A stretch of DNA of 7,112 nt from Devosia sp. (GTDB lineage: Bacteria > Pseudomonadota > Alphaproteobacteria > Rhizobiales > Devosiaceae): the NCBI GenBank assembly GCA_025352765.1, contig JANXSI010000380.1, forward strand, positions 1 to 7,112, in the 5' to 3' direction. The position numbers and the translations under genes were made by a program. Positions 1 to 5,984 of the stretch are shown here, piece by piece (within the stretch, counting starts at the first letter, position 1; every line of letters begins with the position of its first letter). The notes beneath the pieces were generated by a model, which saw nothing but the letters and a program-made list of their open reading frames with translations, had not been told where the DNA came from and did no database searches.

Positions 1-41
1 CTCCGCAGAGTGTCGCTGCAAAACGCTTCAAATACAGGGTC

Positions 42-70
42 TTAATGCCCTTTCGAAGCCCTTGTTGCAA
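42..70 (-). promoter_or_regulatory. Candidate mirror promoter firing leftward
   Basis: This is the mirror image of the right-arm candidate: TTGCAA at 70-65 and CATTAA at 47-42 on the minus strand, again 17 bp apart. It would transcribe out of the window to the left, with an SD-like GGAG (complement of 4-1) at the window edge. The downstream gene is not visible, so its existence is inferred only from symmetry. Confidence 0.3.
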
Positions 71-82
71 TCGATTACACAA
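65..82. promoter_or_regulatory. LacI-type operator-like box, left arm
   Basis: TTGCAATCGATTACACAA contains the symmetric core AATCGATT (69-76), with outer T66/A79 and G67/C78 also paired. This TG-n-AATCGATT-n-CA layout with a central CpG is the usual form of LacI-family operators in proteobacteria. Its core centre is 85 bp from that of the mirror copy. No LacI-family gene is visible in this window, so the cognate regulator is unknown. Confidence 0.55.
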
Positions 83-147
83 GACTTTTCGGTCGCTGCA
101 GGGTGGCGCCACTGCTGAAGTCTGCGGCCCGCAGGGACCGAAAAGTC

Positions 148-165
148 TTGTGTAATCGATTGCAA
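148..165. promoter_or_regulatory. LacI-type operator-like box, right arm
   Basis: TTGTGTAATCGATTGCAA is the exact reverse complement of the left box, with core ATCGAT at 155-160. It overlaps the TTGCAA that could serve as a -35 element for the ROK gene, which fits repression. The two core centres are 85 bp apart, about eight helical turns, so both boxes would lie on similar faces of the DNA and one regulator could bridge them. Regulator identity is inference. Confidence 0.55.
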
Positions 166-188
166 GAAGGTCTTCGAAAGGGCATTAA
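160..188 (+). promoter_or_regulatory. Candidate promoter for the ROK regulator gene
   Basis: A possible -35 TTGCAA (160-165) is separated by 17 bp from a possible -10 CATTAA (183-188). The -10 matches only three of six consensus positions, which is common in alphaproteobacteria but leaves the call weak. It would give a 5' leader of about 45 nt ending at the GTG start at 242. The -35 lies within the operator-like box. A short hairpin (169-174 with 187-192) spans the spacer and -10 region. Confidence 0.35.
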
Positions 189-241
189 GACCCTGTATTT
201 GAAGCGTTTTGCAGCGACACTCTGCGGAGGGAGAGCGGGAG

Positions 242-1519
242 GTGGCAAGTGCCAACGTCAGCAAGCGGCCGGGTCTGAAGCCACGTGCGGCGAGCCGCGG
301 CACCAACCAGATTGGAGTCCGGCTCTATAACGAGCGCCTCGTCCTATCGCTGATCCGCCGGCACGGCGAATTGCCCAAGGCCGATGCCGCCCGCATGACG
401 GGGCTCTCGCCCCAGACCATTTCCATCATCATGAACCAGTTGACCGTGGACGGTCTGCTGACCCGCGGCACGCCACAGCGCGGCAAGGTCGGCCAGCCGC
501 TGGTTCCCTACTCGCTCGACCCCGAAGGCGCGCTGGCGTTCGGGCTTAAGATCGGCCGCCGCAGCGTCGATCTCTATCTGATCAACTTCACCGGCGAGAT
601 TCTGAAGCTCCTGCACAAGACGTATCGCTATCCCACGCCCGATGGCATTCGCCGCTTCGCGCAGGAAGGAATCCAGGAGCTGCTGGTGGACCTGCCCGAG
701 CGGCTGGCCAAGCGCATCGCGGGTCTCGGCATCGCCGCCCCCTATGAGATGTGGACCTGGCACGAGGAGATCGGTGCGCCGCGCGACGAGATCGACGCCT
801 GGCGCGACATCGACATGCGCGCCATGATGGCCGAGATCTGCCCCTGGCCGGTGTATTTTGCCAACGACATCACCGCCGCCTGCGCCGCCGAACTGATGTT
901 CGGCATCGGCGGCGACTACGTCGACTATCTCTACGTCTTTGTTGGCTCGTTCATCGGCGGCGGCCTCGTGCTCGACGGCCATCTGTTTCCCGGTCGCACG
1001 CAGAATGCCGGTGCGCTGGGCTCGATGCCGGCCCCGGGGGCCCCCAACAAGGGCGGCCGGCACGCCGCGCAACTGGTCAACGTCGCCTCGATCTACGTGC
1101 TCGAACGCAAGCTCATCGCCCAAGGCCGCGACGCCAGCATGCTTTGGCAGTCGCCCGACGACTGGGGCGACGATCTGGGCACCGCGCTCGACGAATGGAT
1201 CGAGGAAGTGGCCACCAGCGTCGCCTTTTCGATCGTCTCGGCGATCGCGGTGGTCGACGTCGAGACCGTCATCATCGATGGCGCCTTCCCCGTCACGGTG
1301 CGCCGCCGCATCATCGAGCGGACTCGCCTCGCGCTCGAGCGCGTCAACCAGCTTGGCCTGTCGCCGTTCCGGCTGGTCGAAGGCTCGATCGGCAACGCCG
1401 CACGCGCCATCGGCGGGGCCTCGTTGCCGCTGCTCGCCAATTTCACCCAGGACCGCGAAGTGCTGTTCAAGGACGTCGCCCCGTCGGGCACCTTCGGGCG
1501 GCCAGGCCGCAGCGCGTAG
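242..1519 (+). CDS. ROK-family transcriptional regulator (NagC/XylR type)
   Basis: This is a 425-residue DNA-binding regulator of the ROK family, probably controlling sugar uptake or use. The GTG at 242 is chosen because GGAGGGAG (226-233) lies 8 nt upstream; a TTG at 209 would add 11 residues but has no such site. A basic N-terminal tail (about 1-30) precedes a winged helix-turn-helix (about 30-80), with recognition helix near 55-66 (SPQTISIIMNQL). The ROK fold follows: a first nucleotide/sugar-fold strand near 100-120, AND at 207-209, and glycine-rich GSFIGGG at 235-241. The kinase-type zinc motif (CxCGxxGCxE) is absent, and the ExGH region reads NAGALGS (255-261) without the histidine. It is therefore likely a pure sugar-sensing regulator, not a sugar kinase. 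Its control region lies in the palindrome, so autoregulation or control of a divergent gene to the left is plausible. The effector sugar cannot be read from the sequence. Confidence 0.9.
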   Translation: MASANVSKRPGLKPRAASRGTNQIGVRLYNERLVLSLIRRHGELPKADAARMTGLSPQTISIIMNQLTVDGLLTRGTPQRGKVGQPLVPYSLDPEGALAFGLKIGRRSVDLYLINFTGEILKLLHKTYRYPTPDGIRRFAQEGIQELLVDLPERLAKRIAGLGIAAPYEMWTWHEEIGAPRDEIDAWRDIDMRAMMAEICPWPVYFANDITAACAAELMFGIGGDYVDYLYVFVGSFIGGGLVLDGHLFPGRTQNAGALGSMPAPGAPNKGGRHAAQLVNVASIYVLERKLIAQGRDASMLWQSPDDWGDDLGTALDEWIEEVATSVAFSIVSAIAVVDVETVIIDGAFPVTVRRRIIERTRLALERVNQLGLSPFRLVEGSIGNAARAIGGASLPLLANFTQDREVLFKDVAPSGTFGRPGRSA

Positions 1520-1636
1520 TCGCCGGCCGGCTTCATTGCTCGTTAACCCTTGCGGCAGATTGCCGATCGGTTGAAACCGCGTTCCAACCTCGCTGCGCTA
1601 GCGTCCCCGTTGCACTTTGGAGTTGGGGGCGTCGCC

Positions 1637-3037
1637 ATGCGGCAGTCGCGTTGGAAGTTCTCGGTCGCCGTGCTGTTGCCGGTGATCACAGCCGTACTGG
1701 TGACGATCGGCCTCGCCGCCGGCTTCGTGGTCTGGTCGGCCGGGCAGACCGACCAGCGCGCGCTCGATCGCCAGCTCGCCTTCGCCGCCAATGTGGTCAA
1801 GACCGCCCGTTCGGATTTCGAGGGCGAGCAGGCCACCGAGGTGTTGCGGCCCGAAGCCACTGATGCGGTCCTCGGGCCATCGCCCGATCTCGACTGGATC
1901 GCCGACAATTTCGGCGACGCCGAGTACAGCGACTTCGGCCACAACCGCGTTTACGTCCTCGATCCCGAGCTGCGGCCGCTGTTCGCCGCCCGCGACGGCG
2001 AGGAACAGGACATCACGGCCTACGACGCCGACCGCGCCGTTGTCGATCCGCTCGCCGTTCGCTTCCGTGCTCCCGAACTGGCGGCCGGGATCGCGGCGTT
2101 CCAGGCGGGCAATGCCGACGCCCCGCCGCAGCTTTCGGACTGGGTGGTGGTCGGCGGCCGGCTGGCCCTGGTCAGCGCCCTGCCGATCGTCTCCGACTGG
2201 GAGGGCGAAGAGCAGGCACCGGGCCACTACTACACCCACGTAGCGTTCCGCTTCCTCGACAGCGAGGCGTCGTCCTACCTGGCAGATGACTACATGCTCG
2301 ACGGCGTGCATTTCGATGTTTTGCCCAACACCCTGCCCAAGGAAGCCGCGGTGCCCATCGCCAACGAGGCGGGCCGGTTCGTCGCCTGGTTCAAGTGGCT
2401 GCCGGATCGCCCCGGCGCAGCGCTGCTCTATGAAACGCTGCCGGCGAGCCTCGGCCTGCTGGGCGTGATCGCGCTGGTGCTCGCGCTGCTGCTGCTGGGG
2501 CTGGCCCGCTCGACCCGCGCCCTCGAGAAGGCCCGGGCCGATGCACTGTTTCGCGCCACCCACGATCAGCTGACCGGGCTCGCGAACCGCGCGTTGTTTG
2601 CCGAGCGCCTCGAGCGTTCGCCCCTGCCGCTGACGTTGCTGGCGCTCGATCTTGATCGCTTCAAGGCGGTCAACGACACGCTGGGGCATGAGGCGGGCGA
2701 CGACCTGCTGAAGCAGGTCGCGGCGCGGCTCACGCCCCTCGTGCGCGAGACCGATATCGTTGCCCGGCTCGGCGGCGACGAATTCATGATCCTGCTTTCG
2801 GGCAAGATCGACGCCGGGTCCGTCGAGAGCCTTGCGAGGCGTGTGCTCGAGGTGCTCGGGCAGCCCTTCCGGCTCGGCAGCGAAACCGCCAATATCGGAG
2901 TCAGCGTCGGCATCGCCTCGGCCCTCAAGGACGGGCGCGAGGACCTCGTGTCGCGAGCCGACTATGCGCTTTATGACGCCAAGGAATCGGGCCGTAACAC
3001 CTTCCGGATGTTCGACGACCTGAAGAAAGCCGCCTAG
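1637..3037 (+). CDS. Membrane diguanylate cyclase, CHASE4-like sensor plus GGDEF
   Basis: This 466-residue inner-membrane enzyme should make cyclic di-GMP from two GTP. The ATG at 1637 directly precedes a basic tip and membrane helix (about 9-31) and has GGAG (1619-1622) and a G-run (1625-1629) upstream. Residues about 32-268 form an extracytoplasmic region resembling CHASE4, including DLDW (84-87) and RVYVLD (104-109). A second helix spans about 269-291, and the GGDEF domain runs from about 300 to the end. The domain has DQLTGL (310-315), the metal-binding DLDRFK (338-343) and an intact GGDEF (379-383). The inhibitory I-site RETD (370-373) sits exactly five residues before GGDEF, so product feedback is expected. 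There is no EAL or HD-GYP domain, so no phosphodiesterase activity is predicted. A weak TTGAAA (1571-1576) in the 117-bp gap could be its -35. The ligand is unknown. Confidence 0.92.
   Translation: MRQSRWKFSVAVLLPVITAVLVTIGLAAGFVVWSAGQTDQRALDRQLAFAANVVKTARSDFEGEQATEVLRPEATDAVLGPSPDLDWIADNFGDAEYSDFGHNRVYVLDPELRPLFAARDGEEQDITAYDADRAVVDPLAVRFRAPELAAGIAAFQAGNADAPPQLSDWVVVGGRLALVSALPIVSDWEGEEQAPGHYYTHVAFRFLDSEASSYLADDYMLDGVHFDVLPNTLPKEAAVPIANEAGRFVAWFKWLPDRPGAALLYETLPASLGLLGVIALVLALLLLGLARSTRALEKARADALFRATHDQLTGLANRALFAERLERSPLPLTLLALDLDRFKAVNDTLGHEAGDDLLKQVAARLTPLVRETDIVARLGGDEFMILLSGKIDAGSVESLARRVLEVLGQPFRLGSETANIGVSVGIASALKDGREDLVSRADYALYDAKESGRNTFRMFDDLKKAA
3034..3037. other. Shared CTAG: overlapping convergent stop codons
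   Basis: The self-complementary CTAG supplies TAG (3035-3037) to the cyclase on the plus strand and TAG (3036-3034) to the topoisomerase on the minus strand. The two convergent genes therefore overlap by 4 bp with no intergenic DNA, so any transcription terminator must lie inside coding sequence. Confidence 0.97.
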
Positions 3038-4032
3038 CCCGCGGCGGCCAGCACTGCCGCCAGCCGCGCCTCGCGGACGCGCAACCCGTCCTGCCGGTCC
3101 GTGGCGGCCGCCCACAACTCGCTGAGCTTGGCGGTCTCGAACATCGCGAACAGGCACGGCGCGATATAGCTCTTGCGGGTGATCGATGGCGTATTGCGCA
3201 GGAACGCCGCGACCGAAATCGTCACCGCCGTCACCTGCCGCTTGCGCGCCGCGACCGAGGGCCCTGGCTCGAGCTTGGCGAGCGCCTCGGCAGCCAGCGC
3301 ACTGGCATGGAGCGTCCGGAAATCCTTGGCCGTCACTGCGGCGTCGGCGATCTCACGCAGATAGCGGTTGAGCTCCTCCGTGCGGATCGCCCGTGCCGCG
3401 CCGTCCTCGCCGCGGTGCATCAACAGCCGCTTGCCCGGAATCGACTTCACCCGAACGATCGCCGCGGCAAGCTTGGCGTCCGCAAGCGTGTAGTTCGCAA
3501 CCTTGCCGCTCTTGGCCGGGAACTTCAGCACCAGCGTGTCGCCTTCGATCGCGACATCGCGGCCGAACAGCGTGCCCGCTCCCCGCGTGCCGCGCGCATC
3601 GAGATAGCGCTCGCGCCCGATCCGCATCGCCGTTCGGTCGATAAGGGCCACACCGATGGCAAGCGCCAGGCGCCGGCTGCCGGTCTCCGCCTCGAGGTCT
3701 TCGCTGACCCGCCGTCGGATCTTCGGGAGCGCGTTGGTGAGCATAGCCAGTTGTGCCTGCTTTTTGCGCGTCCGCCGCGCTTCCCAGTCCACATGGTAGA
3801 TATACTGCACGCGCCCCGCTGCATCGACGCCGCACGCTTGGATGTGCATGTTGGGCAAAGGCGCGATCCGCACCTCCGTCCACGCTGGCGGAATCCCCAG
3901 GTGCATGGCACGTTCGCGCAATTCTCCCGGCGGCCACGGCGCACCCTCTGCGTCGAGAAAGACATGCCCACGTCCACGTCGGACGCGCCGGACAACGAGG
4001 GCCTCACGGCCGACCGATTTGAGACGCGCCAT
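3034..4032 (-). CDS. DNA topoisomerase IB (poxvirus/bacterial type)
   Basis: This 332-residue enzyme relaxes positive and negative supercoils by cutting one strand through a 3'-phosphotyrosine, without ATP. The N-terminal part has the family pattern YIYHVDWEARR (77-87) and PKIRRRVSEDL (103-113). The catalytic set can be placed by comparison with vaccinia topoisomerase: R137 in RIGRERY (137-143), followed by GTRGAGTL; K174 in FPAKSGK; R239 in KDFRT; and nucleophile Y289 in RKSYIAP. The vaccinia active-site histidine is replaced by N280 in NTPSIT, a substitution I recall as usual in bacterial members, so activity is still expected. Length is normal for the bacterial family. The ATG at 4032 lies 9 nt after the stop of the small membrane protein gene and has only a weak SD, so it is probably translated from that gene's transcript. 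Confidence 0.94.
   Translation of the reverse strand: MARLKSVGREALVVRRVRRGRGHVFLDAEGAPWPPGELRERAMHLGIPPAWTEVRIAPLPNMHIQACGVDAAGRVQYIYHVDWEARRTRKKQAQLAMLTNALPKIRRRVSEDLEAETGSRRLALAIGVALIDRTAMRIGRERYLDARGTRGAGTLFGRDVAIEGDTLVLKFPAKSGKVANYTLADAKLAAAIVRVKSIPGKRLLMHRGEDGAARAIRTEELNRYLREIADAAVTAKDFRTLHASALAAEALAKLEPGPSVAARKRQVTAVTISVAAFLRNTPSITRKSYIAPCLFAMFETAKLSELWAAATDRQDGLRVREARLAAVLAAAG
3043..3061. terminator. Possible bidirectional hairpin at the convergent gene ends
   Basis: GGCGGC (3043-3048) can pair with GCCGCC (3056-3061) around a 7-nt loop. It lies just past the cyclase stop, within the last codons of the topoisomerase gene. There is no T-run on either side, and such GC-rich hairpins arise easily in alanine-rich coding DNA, so this is only a weak terminator candidate. 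Confidence 0.2.
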
Positions 4033-4041
4033 GTCGGCGGC

Positions 4042-4209
4042 CTATGGCGAAATCGCGCTGGGCGGCGTGTTCATCGCAAACACCACGAAGAGCACGGCGA
4101 AGATCAGCACAATCGCCACCGTCGAAATGATCAGCACGCGGAAATTGCCCAGTCGCCGGTTGGCGCCGCGCACTTCCGTCGTCGTCTTGTGGGGATCATA
4201 GGTATCCAT
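4042..4209 (-). CDS. Small single-span membrane protein, 55 residues
   Basis: I do not recognise a named family. The start is well supported: AAGGAGG (4221-4215) sits 5 nt before the ATG at 4209. A longer reading frame upstream to 4488 runs antisense to the hydrolase gene and lacks such a site. The protein has a polar, arginine-containing N-terminus (RGANRRLGNFR, 14-24), one hydrophobic helix at about 25-46, and a short proline-containing tail ending NTPPSAISP. The positive-inside rule suggests a cytoplasmic N-terminus. It lies 9 nt upstream of the topoisomerase IB gene on the same strand, so the two are likely an operon. A functional link to the topoisomerase is not evident, and it may simply be a neighbour or leader gene. 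No convincing promoter was found between it and the divergent hydrolase gene. Confidence 0.8.
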   Translation of the reverse strand: MDTYDPHKTTTEVRGANRRLGNFRVLIISTVAIVLIFAVLFVVFAMNTPPSAISP

Positions 4210-4270
4210 CTGCCCCTCCTTTGCTGTGTAGGGAGGCAACGCTGCGACACGGCTGCGGTTCCGGCGGGGC

Positions 4271-4298
4271 TTGACCTCGCCCCTGCGCCCGGCAATCT
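4271..4298 (+). promoter_or_regulatory. Candidate promoter for the hydrolase/glycosyltransferase pair
   Basis: TTGACC (4271-4276) is a good -35, preceded by GGC as often seen in alphaproteobacteria. The best -10 at 16-bp spacing is CAATCT (4293-4298), which is poor. It would start transcription about 40 nt before the GTG at 4344. The rest of the 134-bp divergent gap (4210-4343) shows only the SD of the small minus-strand gene. Confidence 0.3.
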
Positions 4299-4343
4299 GC
4301 TCGGGCAGCAGCGCGGGGCATTCATGCGAATCGGTTCGGGCCA

Positions 4344-5984
4344 GTGAGCCTCGGCACTTGTCTTCTCGCCCGGGCCACCGGCCTGCCAAAGTGGTTTGGC
4401 CGCGCGCGCCGGACGCGAGGCCTGCGCGTCGCCATGCGCGACGGCGTCCACCTCCAGACCGAGCTGTTCCAGCCCAAGCACGACGCACCGCAGCCCACCA
4501 TCCTGATCCGCATCCCCTATGGACTGAGCGGCTTTTCGACCGCCGCCGAGACCCTTGCCGAGCGCGGCTACAATGTCGTCATCCAGGCCTGCCGTGGCAC
4601 CGGCAGGTCCGAGGGCGAGTTCGAGCCGCTGGTGCGGGAACGCGACGACGGGCTCGACACCCTGGCCTGGATCAAGCAGCAGGCCTGGTATGACGGCCGC
4701 CTCGGCACCGCCGGCCCGAGCTACCTCGGCTACGCCCAGTGGGCGATCTGCGACGCCCTACCCAAGATTTCCGCCATGGGCATCCGCGTCTCGAGCGCCG
4801 AATTCCGCAGCGTCGTATTCCCCAACGGCGCCTTTCACCTCGGCCTTTGGCTGAGCTGGATCCAGTTGATCGTCGGGCTGCGCGCCTATCCGCTGCGCAT
4901 GTCCTGGCGGCTCGCCTCTGGCGGCATCGAGCGGCGCAGCCTCAAAGCCTCAATGACGCTGCCGCTGCTCGACGCCGACAAGGTGGCAACCGGCGCCAAG
5001 GTGCCGTTCTGGAAAGACCTGCTCGAAAGCTCGGCGGGAAACGAAGCCTATTGGGAAGCGGCCGACCACACGCATCGGCTCGGGCCGCGCACGCCGCCCA
5101 CGAGCTTCGTGTCGGGCTGGTACGATTTCATGATCACCCAGCTGCTGCGCGACTACCAGACACTGGTCGACGCCGGCCACACCCCCTACCTCAGGGTCGG
5201 ACCGTGGGTGCACGTCAGCCGCGAGATCCAGCTCGAAGGTCTCGCCGATACGCTGGCGTGGATGAACGCCATGCTCAAGGGCGATCGCTCGGGCCTGCGC
5301 GACAAGCCGGTGCGCCTCTATATCGGCGGCCTCGACCAATGGCGTGATTTTGAGGCCTACCCTCCCGGCATCCCCGACACCCAGATCTGGCATCTGCATC
5401 CGCAGAACGTACTGTCGCAGCGCCCGGTCAAGGCTTCGCCGCCCGACCGTTACACCTATGACCCGCGCAAGCCGACCCCGAGCCTAGGTGGCGCGATGTT
5501 TGCCTTCACCGGTGCCGGGCCGGTCGACCAGGCAAAACTCGAGAGCCGGAACGATGTTCTGGTGCTGACCTCGGAGCCGCTGTTTTCCGATATCACGGTG
5601 ATCGGTCAGGTCACCGCCACCATCTACGCCAGGGCAAGCCTGCCGGAGGCCGACATCTTCGTCAAACTCTGCGACGTCGACGAGAAGGGCGTATCGATCA
5701 ACATCTGCGATGGTATCATCCGCAAGACCGCTGCCGATCCCGCCGAACCCGACGACATCTGGAAACTCAGCCTCAAGCTCCACCCGACGGCCCACTGCTT
5801 CCGGCGCGACCACCGGCTGCGCATCATCGTCGCGAGTGGCGCGCATCCCCGCTACGCCCGCAACACCGGCACCAGCGAGCCGTTCGGAACCACCACAAGG
5901 CTGGTCCCCGTCGACATCGAGATCTTCCACGACCCCGAGCACCCCAGCGCCGTGCATCTGCCGGTCCACGAGATCGAGCGGTGA
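4344..5984 (+). CDS. CocE/NonD-family serine hydrolase (X-Pro dipeptidyl-peptidase S15-like)
   Basis: This 546-residue alpha/beta hydrolase belongs to the group containing cocaine esterase, alpha-amino-acid ester hydrolases and glutaryl-7-ACA acylases; it cleaves an ester or amide whose identity cannot be read here. The family start pattern appears as LRVAMRDGVHLQTEL, about 27-41. The triad is visible: nucleophile S126 in GPSYLG, D261 in SGWYDF and H290 in GPWVHV. The C-terminal third, from about 400, is the beta-sandwich found in X-Pro dipeptidyl-peptidases, including the late GTSEPFGTTT segment. No signal peptide is seen, so it should be cytoplasmic. GTG at 4344 is the first start in frame but has a poor SD. 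ATG at 4434 would remove part of the conserved first strand. Its stop overlaps the start of the membrane glycosyltransferase gene, implying coupled translation. Confidence 0.9.
   Translation: MSLGTCLLARATGLPKWFGRARRTRGLRVAMRDGVHLQTELFQPKHDAPQPTILIRIPYGLSGFSTAAETLAERGYNVVIQACRGTGRSEGEFEPLVRERDDGLDTLAWIKQQAWYDGRLGTAGPSYLGYAQWAICDALPKISAMGIRVSSAEFRSVVFPNGAFHLGLWLSWIQLIVGLRAYPLRMSWRLASGGIERRSLKASMTLPLLDADKVATGAKVPFWKDLLESSAGNEAYWEAADHTHRLGPRTPPTSFVSGWYDFMITQLLRDYQTLVDAGHTPYLRVGPWVHVSREIQLEGLADTLAWMNAMLKGDRSGLRDKPVRLYIGGLDQWRDFEAYPPGIPDTQIWHLHPQNVLSQRPVKASPPDRYTYDPRKPTPSLGGAMFAFTGAGPVDQAKLESRNDVLVLTSEPLFSDITVIGQVTATIYARASLPEADIFVKLCDVDEKGVSINICDGIIRKTAADPAEPDDIWKLSLKLHPTAHCFRRDHRLRIIVASGAHPRYARNTGTSEPFGTTTRLVPVDIEIFHDPEHPSAVHLPVHEIER

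Larger units (their letters stand above)
1..229. repeat. Giant imperfect palindrome (99-bp inverted arms)
   Basis: Base i pairs with base 230-i. The left arm is 1-99, the right arm 131-229, and the unpaired centre is 100-130. Checking every position gives 96 of 99 pairs; the mismatches are 59/171, 64/166 and 95/135. The stretch 65-94 with its mirror 136-165 is perfect and contains the operator-like box. The centre is unrelated in sequence and holds two small perfect palindromes, at 103-112 and 122-134 (6 bp + 1 + 6 bp). The arms are visibly richer in A/T than the coding DNA. Each arm ends outward in GGAG, and in the right arm this GGAG is part of the ROK ribosome-binding site. The window starts at the outer edge of the symmetry, so the arms may continue to the left. 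I read it as a mirrored divergent control region; a foldback (MITE-like) element or an assembly artefact is possible. Confidence 0.95.

Noticed and set aside
1..229. Palindrome as the end of an IS element or as a terminator
   Set aside because: No transposase lies between the arms or nearby, the spacer is only 31 bp, and there is no T-run; it lies upstream of a gene start and not after a gene end.
209..241. TTG start for the ROK gene at 209, adding 11 residues
   Set aside because: It begins inside the palindrome with no SD in front, whereas GTG at 242 has GGAGGGAG 8 nt upstream.
28..330. Short open frames across the palindrome on both strands
   Set aside because: They translate the inverted repeat and part of the ROK leader, have no SD and resemble no protein I know.
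344..1123. 259-codon minus-strand frame opposite the ROK gene
   Set aside because: It is antisense to a gene with clear family motifs; high GC keeps the opposite frame open.
1522..1531. GCCGGCCGGC just after the ROK stop as a terminator
   Set aside because: It is a loopless 10-bp palindrome with no T-run, common by chance in GC-rich DNA.
751..1863. 370-codon plus-strand frame overlapping the ROK and cyclase genes
   Set aside because: Arginine-rich low-complexity translation in a shifted frame, typical of a high-GC shadow.
1598..3157. 519-codon minus-strand frame opposite the cyclase
   Set aside because: The opposite strand encodes an intact GGDEF protein; this translation is rich in R, G and Q with no recognisable domain and also runs into the topoisomerase gene.
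3307..4347. 346-codon plus-strand frame opposite topoisomerase IB
   Set aside because: Antisense to a gene with all catalytic residues in place; no domain seen.
4210..4488. N-terminal extension of the small membrane protein up to 4488
   Set aside because: It lies antisense to the hydrolase gene, is arginine-rich, and the strong SD sits directly before the ATG at 4209.
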